This document shows positions 9,705 to 19,692 of a DNA stretch of 64,000 nucleotides, one piece after another; the stretch's first letter is position 1; each line of letters starts with the position of its first letter. The notes under the pieces are model-generated. The model worked only from the letters and a program-made list of their open reading frames with translations, was not told the DNA's origin and ran no database searches. Origin of the DNA: Tamlana sp. 2_MG-2023 (lineage in GTDB: Bacteria; Bacteroidota; Bacteroidia; Flavobacteriales; Flavobacteriaceae); the NCBI RefSeq assembly GCF_030548465.1, contig NZ_JAUOSF010000006.1, positions 62,001 to 126,000 on the forward strand. Direction: 5' to 3'. The position numbers and the translations under genes are program-made.

Positions 9705-10124
9705 TTATGCTTCGTAATCTCTAGCGATTAAAAACTTAGTTTTTACAGGTAGCTTTTGTGCTGCTAAACGTAATGCTTCTTTTGCAACGTCTAATGGCAC
9801 ACCACCTATTTCAAATAAAACACGACCTGGTCTACATACGGCTACCCAATATTCAACGGCACCTTTACCTTTACCCATACGTACTTCAAGAGGTTTCTTT
9901 GTGATAGGCTTGTCTGGAAATATTTTAATCCATAACTGACCTTCTCTTTTCATGTAACGTGTAGCGGCAATACGAGCTGCTTCAATTTGACGAGACGTTA
10001 TAAAAGTTGCGTCTAATGCTTTTATTCCAAAAGTACCGTTTGAAAGTTGGTGTCCTCTACCAGAGAGACCTTTCATACGTCCTTTTTGTTGTTTACGAAA
10101 TTTTGTTCTTTTAGGCTGTAACAT
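9705..10124 (-). CDS. rplP: 50S ribosomal protein L16 (uL16)
   Basis: L16 organises the A-site region of the large subunit. The 139-residue product starts [19 protein letters not shown] and has the two family signatures, one around [20 protein letters not shown] and one at [20 protein letters not shown]. It is 21 nt after rpsC and 13 nt before rpmC. Confidence 0.99.
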   Translation of the reverse strand: MLQPKRTKFRKQQKGRMKGLSGRGHQLSNGTFGIKALDATFITSRQIEAARIAATRYMKREGQLWIKIFPDKPITKKPLEVRMGKGKGAVEYWVAVCRPGRVLFEIGGVPLDVAKEALRLAAQKLPVKTKFLIARDYEA

Positions 10125-10145
10125 TTTTCTTTACTTTATAAAAAA

Positions 10146-10874
10146 TTACTTTCTACGACGAGGTTTGTTATCTCTGTTTCCGCCACGTCCTCCGGCTCCA
10201 CCTTTTCCTTGCTTCTTAGATAATCCAACAAGCGGAGAAAGTTCTCTTTTACCATATACTTCACCTTTCATGATCCATACTTTAACACCCAATCTACCAT
10301 AAGTAGTGTGTGCCTCAACTAAAGCATAATCAATATCGGCTCTGAAGGTTGATAAAGGAATACGTCCTTCTTTGTAGTGTTCAGAACGTGCCATTTCAGC
10401 ACCATTTAAACGCCCACTAATTTGGATTTTAATTCCTTCTGCATTCATACGCATTGTAGCAGCGATAGCCATCTTAATTGCACGTCTGTATGAAATTCTG
10501 TTTTCAATTTGACGAGCGATGCTTGATCCTACTAAAAATGCATCAAGTTCAGGTCTTTTGATTTCAAAAATATTAATCTGAACTTCTTTTCCAGTAATAT
10601 TCTTAAGCTCTTCTTTTAACTTGTCTACCTCTTGACCACCTTTCCCAATAATGATACCAGGTCTTGCAGTTGTGATAGTAACGGTTACAAGTTTTAAAGT
10701 TCTTTCGATAATTACTCTACTAACACTAGCTTTAGATAAACGCGCGTGAACGTATTTTCTAATTTTATCGTCTTCGGCAAGCTTATCTCCATAATCATTA
10801 CCTCCGTACCAGTTAGATTCCCATCCTCTGATAATACCTAAGCGATTTCCGATTGGATTTGTTTTTTGTCCCAT
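10146..10874 (-). CDS. rpsC: 30S ribosomal protein S3 (uS3)
   Basis: S3 lines the mRNA entry tunnel together with S4 and S5. The 242-residue product begins [20 protein letters not shown]. It has a KH-type domain with [19 protein letters not shown] at about residues 71-89, and the C-terminal domain with [15 protein letters not shown] Gly/Arg-rich basic tail ([20 protein letters not shown]) closes it. It is 9 nt after rplV. Confidence 0.99.
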   Translation of the reverse strand: MGQKTNPIGNRLGIIRGWESNWYGGNDYGDKLAEDDKIRKYVHARLSKASVSRVIIERTLKLVTVTITTARPGIIIGKGGQEVDKLKEELKNITGKEVQINIFEIKRPELDAFLVGSSIARQIENRISYRRAIKMAIAATMRMNAEGIKIQISGRLNGAEMARSEHYKEGRIPLSTFRADIDYALVEAHTTYGRLGVKVWIMKGEVYGKRELSPLVGLSKKQGKGGAGGRGGNRDNKPRRRK

Positions 10875-10883
10875 ACTTCTATC

Positions 10884-11291
10884 TTAGCTTTGTGTGTTAT
10901 TTTTAGCTCCAACAACGATTGTTACGTGGTTTGAACGTTTTCTAATTCTGTGTGCACGACCTTGAGGTGCTGGACGTAATCTCTTTAACATTGATCCGCC
11001 ATCAACTCTAATCTCTTTTACTATTAATCCAGCCTCTTCGATGTTTCCTTCTTCGTTTTTAGCTTGCCAGTTTGCAATTGCAGACAATAACAATTTCTCT
11101 AAACGACCAGAAGCTTCCTTTTGGTTGAATTTTAAGATATTTAGTGCATGTTCAACTTTTTCACCTCTTACTAAATCGGCTACTAAACGCATTTTTCTCG
11201 GTGATGTAGGACAATTATTAAGTTTAGCGAAAGCTACTTGCTTTTTACCTTCCTTAATAGCGTCTGCCATTTGTTTTTTACGACTTCCCAT
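10884..11291 (-). CDS. rplV: 50S ribosomal protein L22 (uL22)
   Basis: L22 lines the peptide exit tunnel. The 135-residue product has a short N-terminal extension (about 20 residues) before the core, which reads [20 protein letters not shown]. The tunnel hairpin lies around [20 protein letters not shown] near residues 97-116, with no evident insertion or deletion of the macrolide-resistance kind. It lies between rpsS (6 nt) and rpsC (9 nt). Confidence 0.98.
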   Translation of the reverse strand: MGSRKKQMADAIKEGKKQVAFAKLNNCPTSPRKMRLVADLVRGEKVEHALNILKFNQKEASGRLEKLLLSAIANWQAKNEEGNIEEAGLIVKEIRVDGGSMLKRLRPAPQGRAHRIRKRSNHVTIVVGAKNNTQS

Positions 11292-11297
11292 AGCTTA

Positions 11298-11576
11298 CTA
11301 CTTTTTACCTTTATTTTTAGCACCTGCATGTCCACGGAATGAACGTGTTGGTGAAAATTCTCCTAATTTATGACCTACCATGTTTTCAGTAACATATACT
11401 GGAACAAATTGACGGCCATTGTGTACTGCAATTGTTTGTCCAACAAAATCTGGAGTAATCATACTTGCTCTTGACCAAGTTTTGATTACTGTTTTTTTGT
11501 TTCCTTCAACATTAACAGCAACTTTTCTTTCTAACTTATAATGAACGTAAGGTCCTTTTTTTAATGATCTTGCCAT
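11298..11576 (-). CDS. rpsS: 30S ribosomal protein S19 (uS19)
   Basis: S19 lies in the 30S head and forms a complex with S13. The 92-residue product starts [19 protein letters not shown] and carries the signature [20 protein letters not shown] near residues 60-79. It is 3 nt after rplB and 6 nt before rplV, in S10-operon order. Confidence 0.99.
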   Translation of the reverse strand: MARSLKKGPYVHYKLERKVAVNVEGNKKTVIKTWSRASMITPDFVGQTIAVHNGRQFVPVYVTENMVGHKLGEFSPTRSFRGHAGAKNKGKK

Positions 11577-11579
11577 GTC

Positions 11580-12407
11580 TTATTTCTTTCTACGTTCTAC
11601 AATATATTTATTACTTGCTTTCGTCTTAGAACGGGTTCTGTAACCTTTAGCTGGAATACCGTTTCTAGAACGAGGATGTCCACCTGAAGATTTACCTTCA
11701 CCACCACCCATTGGGTGATCAACTGGATTCATTACAACTGGTCTAGTTCTTGGTCTTCTACCTAACCATCTTGTTCTACCTGCTTTACCTCCAACTAATA
11801 ATTGGTGATCTGAGTTAGAAACAACACCTATAGTAGCCATACAGTTAGCAAGAATTAATCTTGTTTCACCTGATGGTAACTTCACTGTAGCAAACTTACC
11901 ATCTCTTGCCATTAACTGAGCAAAAGCTCCAGCACTACGAGCCATAACAGCTCCTTGTCCTGGACGTAACTCTACACAAGAAATAATAGTTCCTAATGGA
12001 ATTTCACTTAATGGCATTGCATTTCCAATTTCTGGAGCAACACCTTCTTGACCAGATACTACATTTTGTCCAACTTGTAAACCATTTTGAGCAATAATGT
12101 ATCTTTTCTCGCCATCTTGATAATTCAATAATGCAATAAAAGCTGTTCTGTTTGGATCGTATTGGATTGAAGCTACTTCAGCAGGGATTCCCGCTTTGTC
12201 TCTTTTAAAATCGATAATACGATACTTTCTTTTATGACCACCACCAATGTAGCGCATAGTCATTTTTCCTTCACTGTTTCTACCACCAGATCTTTTGTTC
12301 GGAACGAGTAAACTCTTTTCCGGCTTATCAGTAGTAATGGCATCATATCCATTTACTACTCTAAATCGCTGTCCTGGGGTGATTGGTTTTAATTTTCTTA
12401 CTGACAT
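11580..12407 (-). CDS. rplB: 50S ribosomal protein L2 (uL2)
   Basis: L2 is required for subunit association and lies next to the peptidyl transferase centre. The 275-residue product has the OB-fold and SH3-like domains typical of the family. The conserved block [20 protein letters not shown] (about residues 227-246) contains the functionally important His. The basic C-terminus is present. It lies 10 nt after rplW. Confidence 0.99.
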   Translation of the reverse strand: MSVRKLKPITPGQRFRVVNGYDAITTDKPEKSLLVPNKRSGGRNSEGKMTMRYIGGGHKRKYRIIDFKRDKAGIPAEVASIQYDPNRTAFIALLNYQDGEKRYIIAQNGLQVGQNVVSGQEGVAPEIGNAMPLSEIPLGTIISCVELRPGQGAVMARSAGAFAQLMARDGKFATVKLPSGETRLILANCMATIGVVSNSDHQLLVGGKAGRTRWLGRRPRTRPVVMNPVDHPMGGGEGKSSGGHPRSRNGIPAKGYRTRSKTKASNKYIVERRKK

Positions 12408-12417
12408 TTGTCTTTAA

Positions 12418-12708
12418 TTACATGTTACTGTATAAATCAATCATTTCACCTTCCGCCAGTTGTACAATTGCTTTTTTAACGGCATTTGTTTTACCATGTT
12501 GAATACCAGTTTTAGTAAACTTGGTACTACGATCTGGACGGACATTTATAGTACGAACTTTTTCAACAGAAACACCATAAGCAGCTTCCACCGCTTTTTT
12601 GATTTCTACCTTGTTCGCCTTAGTGTTCACTGCGAAAGTATAGCAATTTCTTAACTCGCTATTTGCAGTCGCTTTTTCTGTGATTATAGGTTTAATTAAG
12701 ATACTCAT
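12418..12708 (-). CDS. rplW: 50S ribosomal protein L23 (uL23)
   Basis: L23 sits at the tunnel exit and is the main docking site for trigger factor and SRP. The 96-residue product has IIKPIITEKAT-like residues at the start (ILIKPIITEKATANSE) and the signature region ANKVEIKKAVEAAYGVSVEK. It is 7 nt after rplD and 10 nt before rplB. Confidence 0.99.
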   Translation of the reverse strand: MSILIKPIITEKATANSELRNCYTFAVNTKANKVEIKKAVEAAYGVSVEKVRTINVRPDRSTKFTKTGIQHGKTNAVKKAIVQLAEGEMIDLYSNM

Positions 12709-12715
12709 CTGTTTC

Positions 12716-13345
12716 TTATTTACTTAAGTTTGTTTCAATTCCTGCTAATGCTCCTTCTAATAAAACAACTTGTCCTGCATTTAGGATTTTGTAAGTGCTC
12801 AATTCTGAAGCAGTAATAACCTCTGTACGTTGTACATTACGAGACGCTAAATAAACATTGTTATTTGCACCACCTAATACGAACAAAGTTTTTTTGTTTT
12901 CAAGCTCTAAAGCTTTTAAAACAGCTGTAAAGTTTTTTGTTTTTACAGAATCAAAATTAAAGTCTTCTAAAACTGTAATTGATTTTTCTCCTGCTTTGAT
13001 ACTTAAGGCAGACTTACGCGCTAAACGCTTTAAGTTTTTATTAAGCTTGAAGCTGTAGTTTCTTGGTCTTGGACCGAACATACGACCACCACCTTTAAAT
13101 ACACCTGACTTAATACTACCTGCTCTCGCTGTACCAGTTCCTTTTTGCTTCTTAATCTTACGTGTAGATCCAGAAATCTCAGCTCTCTCTTTAGATTTGT
13201 GAGTTCCTTGTCTTTGGTTTGCTAAATATTGTTTAACATCCAAATATACAGCGTGATTATTAGGCTCAATAGCAAACACATCTTTAGAAAGGTCTGCCTT
13301 TCTACCTGTGTCTTTTCCGTTTATATCTAAAACTGCTACTTTCAT
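12716..13345 (-). CDS. rplD: 50S ribosomal protein L4 (uL4)
   Basis: L4 reaches into the exit tunnel and in E. coli represses the S10 operon. The 209-residue product contains the tunnel loop (about residues 45-95) with KKQKGTGTARAGSIKSGVFK and FGPRPRNYSFKLNKN. Its ATG overlaps the rplC stop codon by one base, which implies coupled translation. Whether it regulates through the leader before rplC is an open inference. Confidence 0.99.
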   Translation of the reverse strand: MKVAVLDINGKDTGRKADLSKDVFAIEPNNHAVYLDVKQYLANQRQGTHKSKERAEISGSTRKIKKQKGTGTARAGSIKSGVFKGGGRMFGPRPRNYSFKLNKNLKRLARKSALSIKAGEKSITVLEDFNFDSVKTKNFTAVLKALELENKKTLFVLGGANNNVYLASRNVQRTEVITASELSTYKILNAGQVVLLEGALAGIETNLSK

Positions 13346-13962
13346 TACTTTCTAATAATTACATAAGCGTTTTTGTGTCCAGGTACACACCCTTTAACAA
13401 CAAGTAAGTTCTTTTCAGTAACTACTTTTAAAACTCTTAAATTTTGAACTTTAACTGTGTCTCCACCCATTCTTCCTGCCATTTTCATTCCTTTGAAAAC
13501 TCTTGCAGGGTAAGATGCAGCACCAATAGATCCTGGCGCTCTTAAACGGTTATGTTGACCGTGAGTAGCTTGACCTACACCACCGAAACCATGACGTTTT
13601 ACAACACCTTGAAATCCTTTACCTTTAGATGTTCCAGCTACGTCAACAAATTCACCTTCAGCGAAATGTTCAACAGTAATGGCATCTCCTAATTTGTACT
13701 CCGCATCAAAACCTTTGAATTCAACGATTTTACGCTTAACAGAAGTACCCGCTTTTTTAGCATGACCTAAGTCAGCTTTAGTAGCGCTTTTTTCTGTCGC
13801 GTCATCGAAACCAAGTTGCACAGCACTATAGCCGTCAACTTCCTCAGTTCTGACTTGGGTAACGATACATGGTCCAGCTTCGATTACTGTACAAGGAATG
13901 TTCTTCCCGTTTTCATCGAAGATGCTGGTCATACCGATTTTCTTTCCAATTAACCCAGACAT
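13345..13962 (-). CDS. rplC: 50S ribosomal protein L3 (uL3)
   Basis: L3 initiates large-subunit assembly and shapes the peptidyl transferase centre. The 205-residue product starts [20 protein letters not shown] and has the W-loop region [16 protein letters not shown]. In E. coli the loop motif GSIGQNQ contains the Gln methylated by PrmB. Here it reads [15 protein letters not shown], so that Gln is absent. It is the first gene after a 417-nt gap with a terminator, a TAnnTTTG box and a leader hairpin. Confidence 0.99.
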   Translation of the reverse strand: MSGLIGKKIGMTSIFDENGKNIPCTVIEAGPCIVTQVRTEEVDGYSAVQLGFDDATEKSATKADLGHAKKAGTSVKRKIVEFKGFDAEYKLGDAITVEHFAEGEFVDVAGTSKGKGFQGVVKRHGFGGVGQATHGQHNRLRAPGSIGAASYPARVFKGMKMAGRMGGDTVKVQNLRVLKVVTEKNLLVVKGCVPGHKNAYVIIRK

Positions 13963-14002
13963 ATTTAATTATTTATTAATGATTTACTATTTATTAAAAA
14001 CA

Positions 14003-14034
14003 TTCAAGGCTGAAAAATACGTTTCAGCCTTGAA
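14003..14034 (-). promoter_or_regulatory. Leader hairpin upstream of rplC
   Basis: A perfect 13-bp inverted repeat (arms 14003-14015 and 14022-14034, six-base loop) lies in the 5' leader, 41 bases before the rplC ATG. In minus-strand RNA a short U-rich stretch (UGUUUUUAAU) follows. It could act as an attenuator or as a ribosomal-protein binding site for autogenous control. Function is inferred from position and strength only. Confidence 0.55.
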
Positions 14035-14113
14035 GTGTATTTTTTGCCGTTTTTCCCGCAACCGCATTGGTGGGACATGTAAATATGAGCTTAAACCCCA
14101 TATTTTAGGAGTG

Positions 14114-14121
14114 CAAATGTA
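14114..14121 (-). promoter_or_regulatory. Candidate promoter -7 box for the rplC operon
   Basis: Minus-strand TACATTTG fits TAnnTTTG exactly and lies between the rpsJ terminator and the rplC leader. No clear TTG is found about 19-21 bases upstream, so only the -7 part is supported. Confidence 0.55.
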
Positions 14122-14301
14122 GCCTTTTATTTTGATTTAAAAAAATGATTATCAAATAATTCCACATAAATTCTTTATAGCCATACATTTAGTGTCTTTT
14201 TACCCGTTTTATCAATGAATATTTCTTAGAATAGAAACGTACTATTATGACAATAATAAAGTCAAAAACCCAATAAACATAAGCTATTAACCTCTAATAC
14301 T

Positions 14302-14335
14302 AAAAAAGCATCAAGATAATTTCTTATCCTGATGC
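14302..14335 (-). terminator. Terminator after rpsJ
   Basis: Arms 14308-14319 and 14324-14335 form a 12-bp stem. The single A/C mismatch on the plus strand is a G-U pair in minus-strand RNA, and the loop there is GAAA. It is followed by six T on the minus strand. This closes the rpsL-rpsG-fusA-rpsJ transcript, 45 bases after the rpsJ stop codon. Confidence 0.88.
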
Positions 14336-14379
14336 CTAATTTATGAAGCACTAATAAAAGTTTACACTTTCTAGTATAC

Positions 14380-14685
14380 TTATACTTTAATTTCTACTTC
14401 TACACCACTTGGTAACTCTAATTTCATTAGAGCATCAATCGTTTTAGAAGATGAAGAGTAAATATCAAGTAAACGCTTGTAAGAGCTTAATTGAAATTGT
14501 TCTCTTGATTTCTTGTTTACGTGTGGAGAACGTAATACAGTGAAAATTTTCTTGTGAGTTGGTAATGGAATTGGTCCAGTTACAACAGCTCCAGTACTTT
14601 TTACTGTTTTTACAATCTTATCAGCAGACTTATCTACTAAGTTATGATCGTAAGACTTTAATTTTATTCTGATTTTTTGACTCAT
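14380..14685 (-). CDS. rpsJ: 30S ribosomal protein S10 (uS10)
   Basis: S10 is a head protein of the small subunit and, as NusE, a partner of NusB in antitermination. The 101-residue product begins [20 protein letters not shown] and has the signature [20 protein letters not shown]. Here rpsJ is the last gene of the rpsL-rpsG-fusA unit (18 nt after fusA) and is separated from rplC by a terminator, so it does not head the S10 operon as it does in E. coli. Confidence 0.99.
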   Translation of the reverse strand: MSQKIRIKLKSYDHNLVDKSADKIVKTVKSTGAVVTGPIPLPTHKKIFTVLRSPHVNKKSREQFQLSSYKRLLDIYSSSSKTIDALMKLELPSGVEVEIKV

Positions 14686-14703
14686 TTTCTTAACTTTTTA
14701 AGA

Positions 14704-16824
14704 TTATTCTCCTTTTGCTGCTTTAATAACCTCTTCAGATATGTTTGAAGGTGTTTCAGCGTAGTGTGAAAATTCCATTGTTGATGTTGCACGACCTGAA
14801 GATAATGTTCTTAATGTAGTTACATATCCAAACATTTCAGATAATGGCACAGTAGCTTTTACAGTTTTTGCACCTGCTCTATCTCCCATGTCACTAACTT
14901 GTCCACGTCTTCTGTTTAAATCTCCAACAATGTCACCCATGTTTTCTTCAGGAGTAATTACCTCAAGTTTCATGATAGGTTCCATGATTACAGCTTTTGC
15001 AGCTTTAGCACAAGCTTTAAATCCTAATTTAGCAGCTAATTCGAATGATAGTTGATCAGAATCCACATCGTGGTATGATCCATCTTTCAATGTTACTTTC
15101 ATAGCATCGATTTCGTAACCTGCTAAAGGTCCGTTAACCATCGCTAATTTGAATCCTTTCTCAATTGAAGGGATAAATTCCTTAGGAACGTTACCTCCTT
15201 TAATTACAGACTCAAACTGTAAACCTACTTTTCCTTCTTCAGCTGGCTCAACTGTAAATACAATATCAGCAAACTTACCACGACCACCAGATTGTTTTTT
15301 GTAAACCTCTCTATGATCTGCAGCTTGTGTAATAGCTTCTTTGTACTCAACTTGTGGTTGTCCTTGATTAACCTCTACTTTAAACTCACGTTTAAGACGG
15401 TCAACAATAATATCTAAGTGAAGCTCACCCATTCCAGAAATAATAGTCTGTCCTGAAGCTTCATCAGTTCTTGCTGTAAATGTTGGATCTTCTTCAGCTA
15501 ATTTTGCTAAAGCCATACCCATTTTATCAACATCGGCCTTAGTTTTAGGCTCAACTGCGATACCAATTACTGGATCTGGGAAATCCATACTTTCTAATAC
15601 AATTGGGTGTTTTTCATCACTCATTGTATCTCCAGTCTTGATATCTTTAAATCCTACTGCAGCTCCAATATCACCTGCTTCGATAAAATCGATAGCATTT
15701 TGTTTATTTGAGTGCATTTGGTAGATACGAGAAATACGTTCTTTTTTACCTGAACGGTTATTTAAAATGTAAGATCCTGCATCTAAACGTCCTGAATAAG
15801 CACGGAAGAAAGCTAAACGACCTACGAAAGGATCGGTAGCAATTTTAAATGCTAATGCAGCAAACGGTTCTTTTACTGAAGGCTTACGTCTTTCTTCTGC
15901 GTCAGTGTCAGGGTTAGTACCTACAACACTATCTCTATCTAATGGAGAAGGTAAGTAACGACATACAGCATCTAATAAAAACTGTACACCTTTGTTTTTA
16001 AATGAAGAACCACAAATCATAGGAATGATAGCCATATCCATTACAGCAGCTCTAAGTGCAGCATGCACTTCGTCTTCTGTAATTGAATCTTCATCTTCCA
16101 TGAATTTTTCTAGTAAGTTCTCATCGTAACCTGCCACTTCTTCAATTAATAACGCTCTATACTTACGCGCTTCTTCTTTTAAATCATCTGGAATTTCAAT
16201 AACATCAAAAGTAGATCCGTAGTTATCTTCGTGCCATACAATAGCTCTGTTTTTAACTAAATCTACGATACCTTTGAAATCTCCTTCATCACCAATGTTT
16301 AAAACGATAGGCACAGCGTTAGATTTCAACATGTCTTTAACTTGTTGACAAACACCTAAGAAGTTTGATCCTTGACGGTCCATTTTATTAACGAAACCAA
16401 TTCTAGGCACTTTATAGTTATCTGCAAGTCTCCAGTTAGTTTCAGATTGTGGCTCTACACCATCAACTGCACTAAACAAGAATACTAATCCATCAAGTAC
16501 ACGTAAAGAACGATTTACCTCTACAGTAAAATCTACGTGACCCGGAGTATCAATAATATTAAAGTGATAATCTTGAGCATCAGCAGTTGGCTCAGCATTT
16601 TCCTTAGGGAAAGTCCAATCACAAGTTGTTGCTGCAGAAGTAATTGTAATACCTCTTTCAGCTTCTTGCTCCATCCAGTCCATTGTAGAAGCACCATCGT
16701 GTACTTCACCAATTTTATGTGAAACTCCTGTATAAAAAAGGATACGCTCTGTTGTTGTTGTTTTACCAGCATCAATGTGAGCCGCAATCCCAATATTTCT
16801 AGTTAATTTTAAATCTCTTGCCAT
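14704..16824 (-). CDS. fusA: Translation elongation factor G
   Basis: EF-G is the GTPase that drives ribosomal translocation. The 706-residue product has the G domain with the P-loop [19 protein letters not shown] (residues about 16-34), the DTPGHVDF switch II and NKMDRQG base motif, followed by domains II to V ([20 protein letters not shown] in domain III, the swivel around [20 protein letters not shown] in domain V). It is 5 nt after rpsG. Its length and motifs match the canonical factor and not the mitochondrial-type duplicates. Confidence 0.99.
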   Translation of the reverse strand: MARDLKLTRNIGIAAHIDAGKTTTTERILFYTGVSHKIGEVHDGASTMDWMEQEAERGITITSAATTCDWTFPKENAEPTADAQDYHFNIIDTPGHVDFTVEVNRSLRVLDGLVFLFSAVDGVEPQSETNWRLADNYKVPRIGFVNKMDRQGSNFLGVCQQVKDMLKSNAVPIVLNIGDEGDFKGIVDLVKNRAIVWHEDNYGSTFDVIEIPDDLKEEARKYRALLIEEVAGYDENLLEKFMEDEDSITEDEVHAALRAAVMDMAIIPMICGSSFKNKGVQFLLDAVCRYLPSPLDRDSVVGTNPDTDAEERRKPSVKEPFAALAFKIATDPFVGRLAFFRAYSGRLDAGSYILNNRSGKKERISRIYQMHSNKQNAIDFIEAGDIGAAVGFKDIKTGDTMSDEKHPIVLESMDFPDPVIGIAVEPKTKADVDKMGMALAKLAEEDPTFTARTDEASGQTIISGMGELHLDIIVDRLKREFKVEVNQGQPQVEYKEAITQAADHREVYKKQSGGRGKFADIVFTVEPAEEGKVGLQFESVIKGGNVPKEFIPSIEKGFKLAMVNGPLAGYEIDAMKVTLKDGSYHDVDSDQLSFELAAKLGFKACAKAAKAVIMEPIMKLEVITPEENMGDIVGDLNRRRGQVSDMGDRAGAKTVKATVPLSEMFGYVTTLRTLSSGRATSTMEFSHYAETPSNISEEVIKAAKGE

Positions 16825-16829
16825 TTCTA

Positions 16830-17306
16830 TTAAAATCTAAAGTGAGAGAATGCTTTGTTTGCTTCTGCCATTTTGTGAGTATCAACTCTTTTCTTAACGG
16901 CTGCTCCTTCTTCTTTAGCTGCTGCTAAAATCTCAGTAGCTAAACGTAACGCCATAGACTTTTCGTTTCTTTTACGTGAAAAGCTAATTAGCCATTTCAT
17001 CGCTGTAGAAACCTTACGGTCTGGACGGATTTGCATAGGAATTTGGAATGTTGCACCTCCAACACGACGGCTACGTACTTCTACGTGAGGCATCACATTA
17101 GATAAAGCATCTTTCCAGATCTCTAAAGCTGTTTTCTCTTCGTCAGTTTTTTTCGAATCTACAATATCAATTGCATCGTAGAATACTTTAAAAGCTACCG
17201 ATTTCTTACCATCCCACATCATCATGTTAACGAAACGAGTTACTAACTGGTCGTTAAAACGCGGATCCGGTAAAAGCGGTCTCTTTTTTGCTGCTCTTTT
17301 TCTCAT
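16830..17306 (-). CDS. rpsG: 30S ribosomal protein S7 (uS7)
   Basis: S7 nucleates assembly of the 30S head and contacts the E-site tRNA. The 158-residue product begins [20 protein letters not shown] and contains the beta-hairpin region [20 protein letters not shown]. It lies 21 nt after rpsL and 5 nt before fusA, the universal str-operon order. Confidence 0.99.
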   Translation of the reverse strand: MRKRAAKKRPLLPDPRFNDQLVTRFVNMMMWDGKKSVAFKVFYDAIDIVDSKKTDEEKTALEIWKDALSNVMPHVEVRSRRVGGATFQIPMQIRPDRKVSTAMKWLISFSRKRNEKSMALRLATEILAAAKEEGAAVKKRVDTHKMAEANKAFSHFRF

Positions 17307-17327
17307 GTCTTCTTCTTAAAGTTTTAA

Positions 17328-17702
17328 TTACTTCTTAGGGCGTTTTGCACCATACTTAGATCTACGTTGCGTTCTACCTGAAACACCTGCTGTGTCTAAA
17401 GCACCACGTACAATGTGATATCTAACTCCTGGTAAATCTTTTACCCTTCCACCTCTAACCAATACTATCGAGTGCTCTTGTAGGTTATGTCCTTCACCAC
17501 CGATGTATGCGTTAACCTCGTTACCGTTTGTTAAACGAACCCTTGCTACTTTTCTCATTGCTGAGTTAGGTTTTTTAGGAGTCGTTGTGTAAACACGAGT
17601 ACACACACCACGTCTTTGCGGACAAGAATCTAAAGCAGCCGATTTACTCTTCTTGGTTATTTTGGCTCTTCCTTTTCTTACTAATTGCGAAATTGTTGGC
17701 AT
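17328..17702 (-). CDS. rpsL: 30S ribosomal protein S12 (uS12)
   Basis: S12 monitors decoding in the A site. The 124-residue product reads [20 protein letters not shown] at the start. The streptomycin-sensitivity loops are wild type: [10 protein letters not shown] keeps Lys at the classical resistance position and [13 protein letters not shown] keeps the second Lys and the Asp that RimO modifies. It is the first gene of the str unit and has the best promoter match in the window just upstream. Confidence 0.99.
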   Translation of the reverse strand: MPTISQLVRKGRAKITKKSKSAALDSCPQRRGVCTRVYTTTPKKPNSAMRKVARVRLTNGNEVNAYIGGEGHNLQEHSIVLVRGGRVKDLPGVRYHIVRGALDTAGVSGRTQRRSKYGAKRPKK

Positions 17703-17727
17703 ATATATTATATATAAATTTTATTAT

Positions 17728-17741
17728 CCTCTTCTAAGAGG
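17728..17741 (-). promoter_or_regulatory. Small palindrome in the rpsL leader
   Basis: CCTCTTCTAAGAGG is a near-perfect palindrome within the 5' untranslated region between the promoter box and the rpsL start. In RNA it gives a 5-bp stem with a four-base loop. It may stabilise the leader. Function is unknown. Confidence 0.35.
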
Positions 17742-17745
17742 GCTG

Positions 17746-17776
17746 CAAAGGTAGAAATTAAAATTTAGATTTCAAA
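17746..17776 (-). promoter_or_regulatory. Promoter of the rpsL-rpsG-fusA-rpsJ operon
   Basis: On the minus strand TTTG (17776-17773) is followed after 19 bases by TACCTTTG (17753-17746). This matches the Bacteroidota primary sigma consensus TTG-N17-23-TAnnTTTG in both boxes and lies 44 bases before the rpsL start. Confidence 0.78.
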
Positions 17777-17880
17777 TCCTAATTCATTAATTTTCAATAG
17801 AAAGTAAAAATAATTTGCGCTATTATATTATTAGCCTTTATTTTCCGTTAGATTTACACACAAATTTAGCTGTTATAAAA

Positions 17881-19575
17881 GTGCACAAACCAACCTATTT
17901 TATAATCCTTATATATATACTTTTTTCTTCAGAAGGGTTTTGCCAAAACTTACACCTCACAATTCATGGTAAAACAGAAACTGAAACAGCTATTATAGAC
18001 TCCTTAAATTATTCTAAAAACCACAAAGATTACCAATCTCTCACTTCTGAAATAGATAACTTTCAAAACTCCTTACTAAACCTTGGCTATATCGAAAATC
18101 AATTAGTGGGTGTAGAAAAAATTAACGACTCCACTTTCCGTTCTGAAATACATTTAAAAACTAAATTCGACACCATATATATATACTACAAAAATGAGCA
18201 GGTTGAAAAGTCAACTTTAAAACGCATTTCAAAAGAGGTTACAGAAGATTATTTCGTACTCAACATTGCAGCTTTAGAAAGCAAACTAAACTTTATTAAT
18301 TCTGAATTTTCAAAAAAAGGCTTTCCGTTCTCCAAACTAACCCTTACTAATATTCGCAAACAATCAAAAAACACTTTAAAAGCTGACTTAACCTTAGAGA
18401 GTTCTAACCAAAAAAGAATTATCAATGATATTGTTATAAAAGGCTATGAAAAGTTTCCTAAATCATATTTGAAGCATTACTTAAAAATTAAACCAAACCA
18501 GGTTTTCGATTTACAAACCATTCAGAAAAAAACCTCACAACTTAACAGTTTACCTTTCGCAAACGAAACCAAAACACCAGAAGTATTATTTTCTCAAGAT
18601 TCCACAACACTCTACCTCTATTTAGAAAAAACCAAAAGCAATACTTTTGATGGTTTTCTTGGATTTGGAACAAACGAAGACACCAACAAACTAGAGTTTG
18701 ATGGTTACCTCAATTTAAACCTTATTAACAATTTAAACTTTGGAGAAGCATTTAAGGTGCTATATAAAAGTGATGAAAATGACCAAAAAACATTTGAGGC
18801 CGATTTATCATTACCTTATTTATTTAAATCACCTATAGGTGTCGATTTCATGCTACGGATTTTCAAAAAGGATTCATCGTTCACAACCGCAAACCAATCG
18901 GTTAAGCTGCATTATCAAATTAATGCAAAGCACAAAGTGTATACAGGCATTACAAGTACAGAATCGAACAACCTACTTTCCTCCAATCCCACAGGACTTC
19001 TCTCAGACTACGAGACTTTTAACTACAACGTGGCCTACCAATTTTTAAGCGCACATACATTAAACCGCCTATTCCCGTTAAACTCAAAACTATACACCGA
19101 AGCTGGATTTGGAAATCGCACAACAACAAATTCTGAAGAAAAGCAATCCAACTTTGTTTTAGATGCGTTCAAAATATTTAATCTCAACGAAAAGAACAGT
19201 ATTTACCTAAGAACCAATGGCGCCACTTTAATTTCAGACACTTATTTTGAAAATGAATTATTACGATTTGGAGGTATAAATTCTATAAGAGGCTTTGAGG
19301 AAAATAGTATTTACGCAACACTATACGGCCTAATTAACACAGAATATCGCTATCAAATTAACAATAGCATCTACATAAACTCCATAATTGATGCCGCCTA
19401 TTTTGAAAACCAAATAGCAAATACCGATCAAAAGCTTTTTGGATATGGCTTTGGTTTCGGACTATTAACTAAGGCTGGTTTGTTTAAATTAAATTATGCG
19501 AATGGCAAAAATGAAGACTCAAATTTCAAATTCTCAAATTCGAAGCTACATTTAAGTTTAATAGCTAATTTTTAA
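17881..19575 (+). CDS. Omp85/TamA-like outer-membrane protein with POTRA region
   Basis: The product looks like a member of the BamA/TamA surface-antigen family, which insert or export proteins at the outer membrane. From the GTG at 17881 it has 564 residues. A signal peptide is plausible (FIILIYILFSSEGFCQ). A region with POTRA-like repeats follows (about residues 25-250), then a beta-barrel with the family's SIRGFEENS motif and a terminal strand ending LSLIANF. No ATG exists in frame. The TTG at 17815 is an alternative start but would put 22 residues ahead of the signal peptide, so GTG is preferred. It is short for BamA and closer to TamA-like proteins. The substrate is unknown. Confidence 0.75.
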   Translation: MHKPTYFIILIYILFSSEGFCQNLHLTIHGKTETETAIIDSLNYSKNHKDYQSLTSEIDNFQNSLLNLGYIENQLVGVEKINDSTFRSEIHLKTKFDTIYIYYKNEQVEKSTLKRISKEVTEDYFVLNIAALESKLNFINSEFSKKGFPFSKLTLTNIRKQSKNTLKADLTLESSNQKRIINDIVIKGYEKFPKSYLKHYLKIKPNQVFDLQTIQKKTSQLNSLPFANETKTPEVLFSQDSTTLYLYLEKTKSNTFDGFLGFGTNEDTNKLEFDGYLNLNLINNLNFGEAFKVLYKSDENDQKTFEADLSLPYLFKSPIGVDFMLRIFKKDSSFTTANQSVKLHYQINAKHKVYTGITSTESNNLLSSNPTGLLSDYETFNYNVAYQFLSAHTLNRLFPLNSKLYTEAGFGNRTTTNSEEKQSNFVLDAFKIFNLNEKNSIYLRTNGATLISDTYFENELLRFGGINSIRGFEENSIYATLYGLINTEYRYQINNSIYINSIIDAAYFENQIANTDQKLFGYGFGFGLLTKAGLFKLNYANGKNEDSNFKFSNSKLHLSLIANF

Positions 19576-19634
19576 TATTCGATTACAATTTTATTGTAAA
19601 TTTTAACCTAATTAGTAAATTTTAACCATTATTT

Positions 19635-19666
19635 GTTGTTTTATTAACTTATTATTATGATTTTTG
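19635..19666 (+). promoter_or_regulatory. Candidate promoter for susC-susD pair
   Basis: TTG at 19636-19638, 20 bases, then GATTTTTG (19659-19666), one mismatch from TAnnTTTG. It lies 26 bases before the preferred SusC start at 19693. Because it overlaps the upstream ATG at 19657, it supports the later start. Confidence 0.45.
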
Positions 19667-19692
19667 GCGTGACTAATTCAAATAATTATAAA

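Larger units (their letters stand above)
13963..14379 (-). other. Intergenic region between rpsJ and rplC: terminator, promoter and leader
   Basis: This 417-base stretch separates two ribosomal transcription units. Read on the minus strand it holds the rpsJ terminator (14335-14302), about 180 bases of featureless AT-rich DNA, a perfect -7 box (14121-14114), and a leader of about 145 nt with a 13-bp hairpin (14034-14003). I see no convincing small gene in it. Confidence 0.7.

Noticed and set aside
16533-16793. Second minus-strand frame of 86 codons inside fusA
   Set aside because: It overlaps the G domain of EF-G in another frame and encodes Leu/Gln-rich sequence without family resemblance.
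19657-19692. Upstream ATG (19657) as start of SusC
   Set aside because: It adds 12 residues before the signal peptide and overlaps the likely -7 box.
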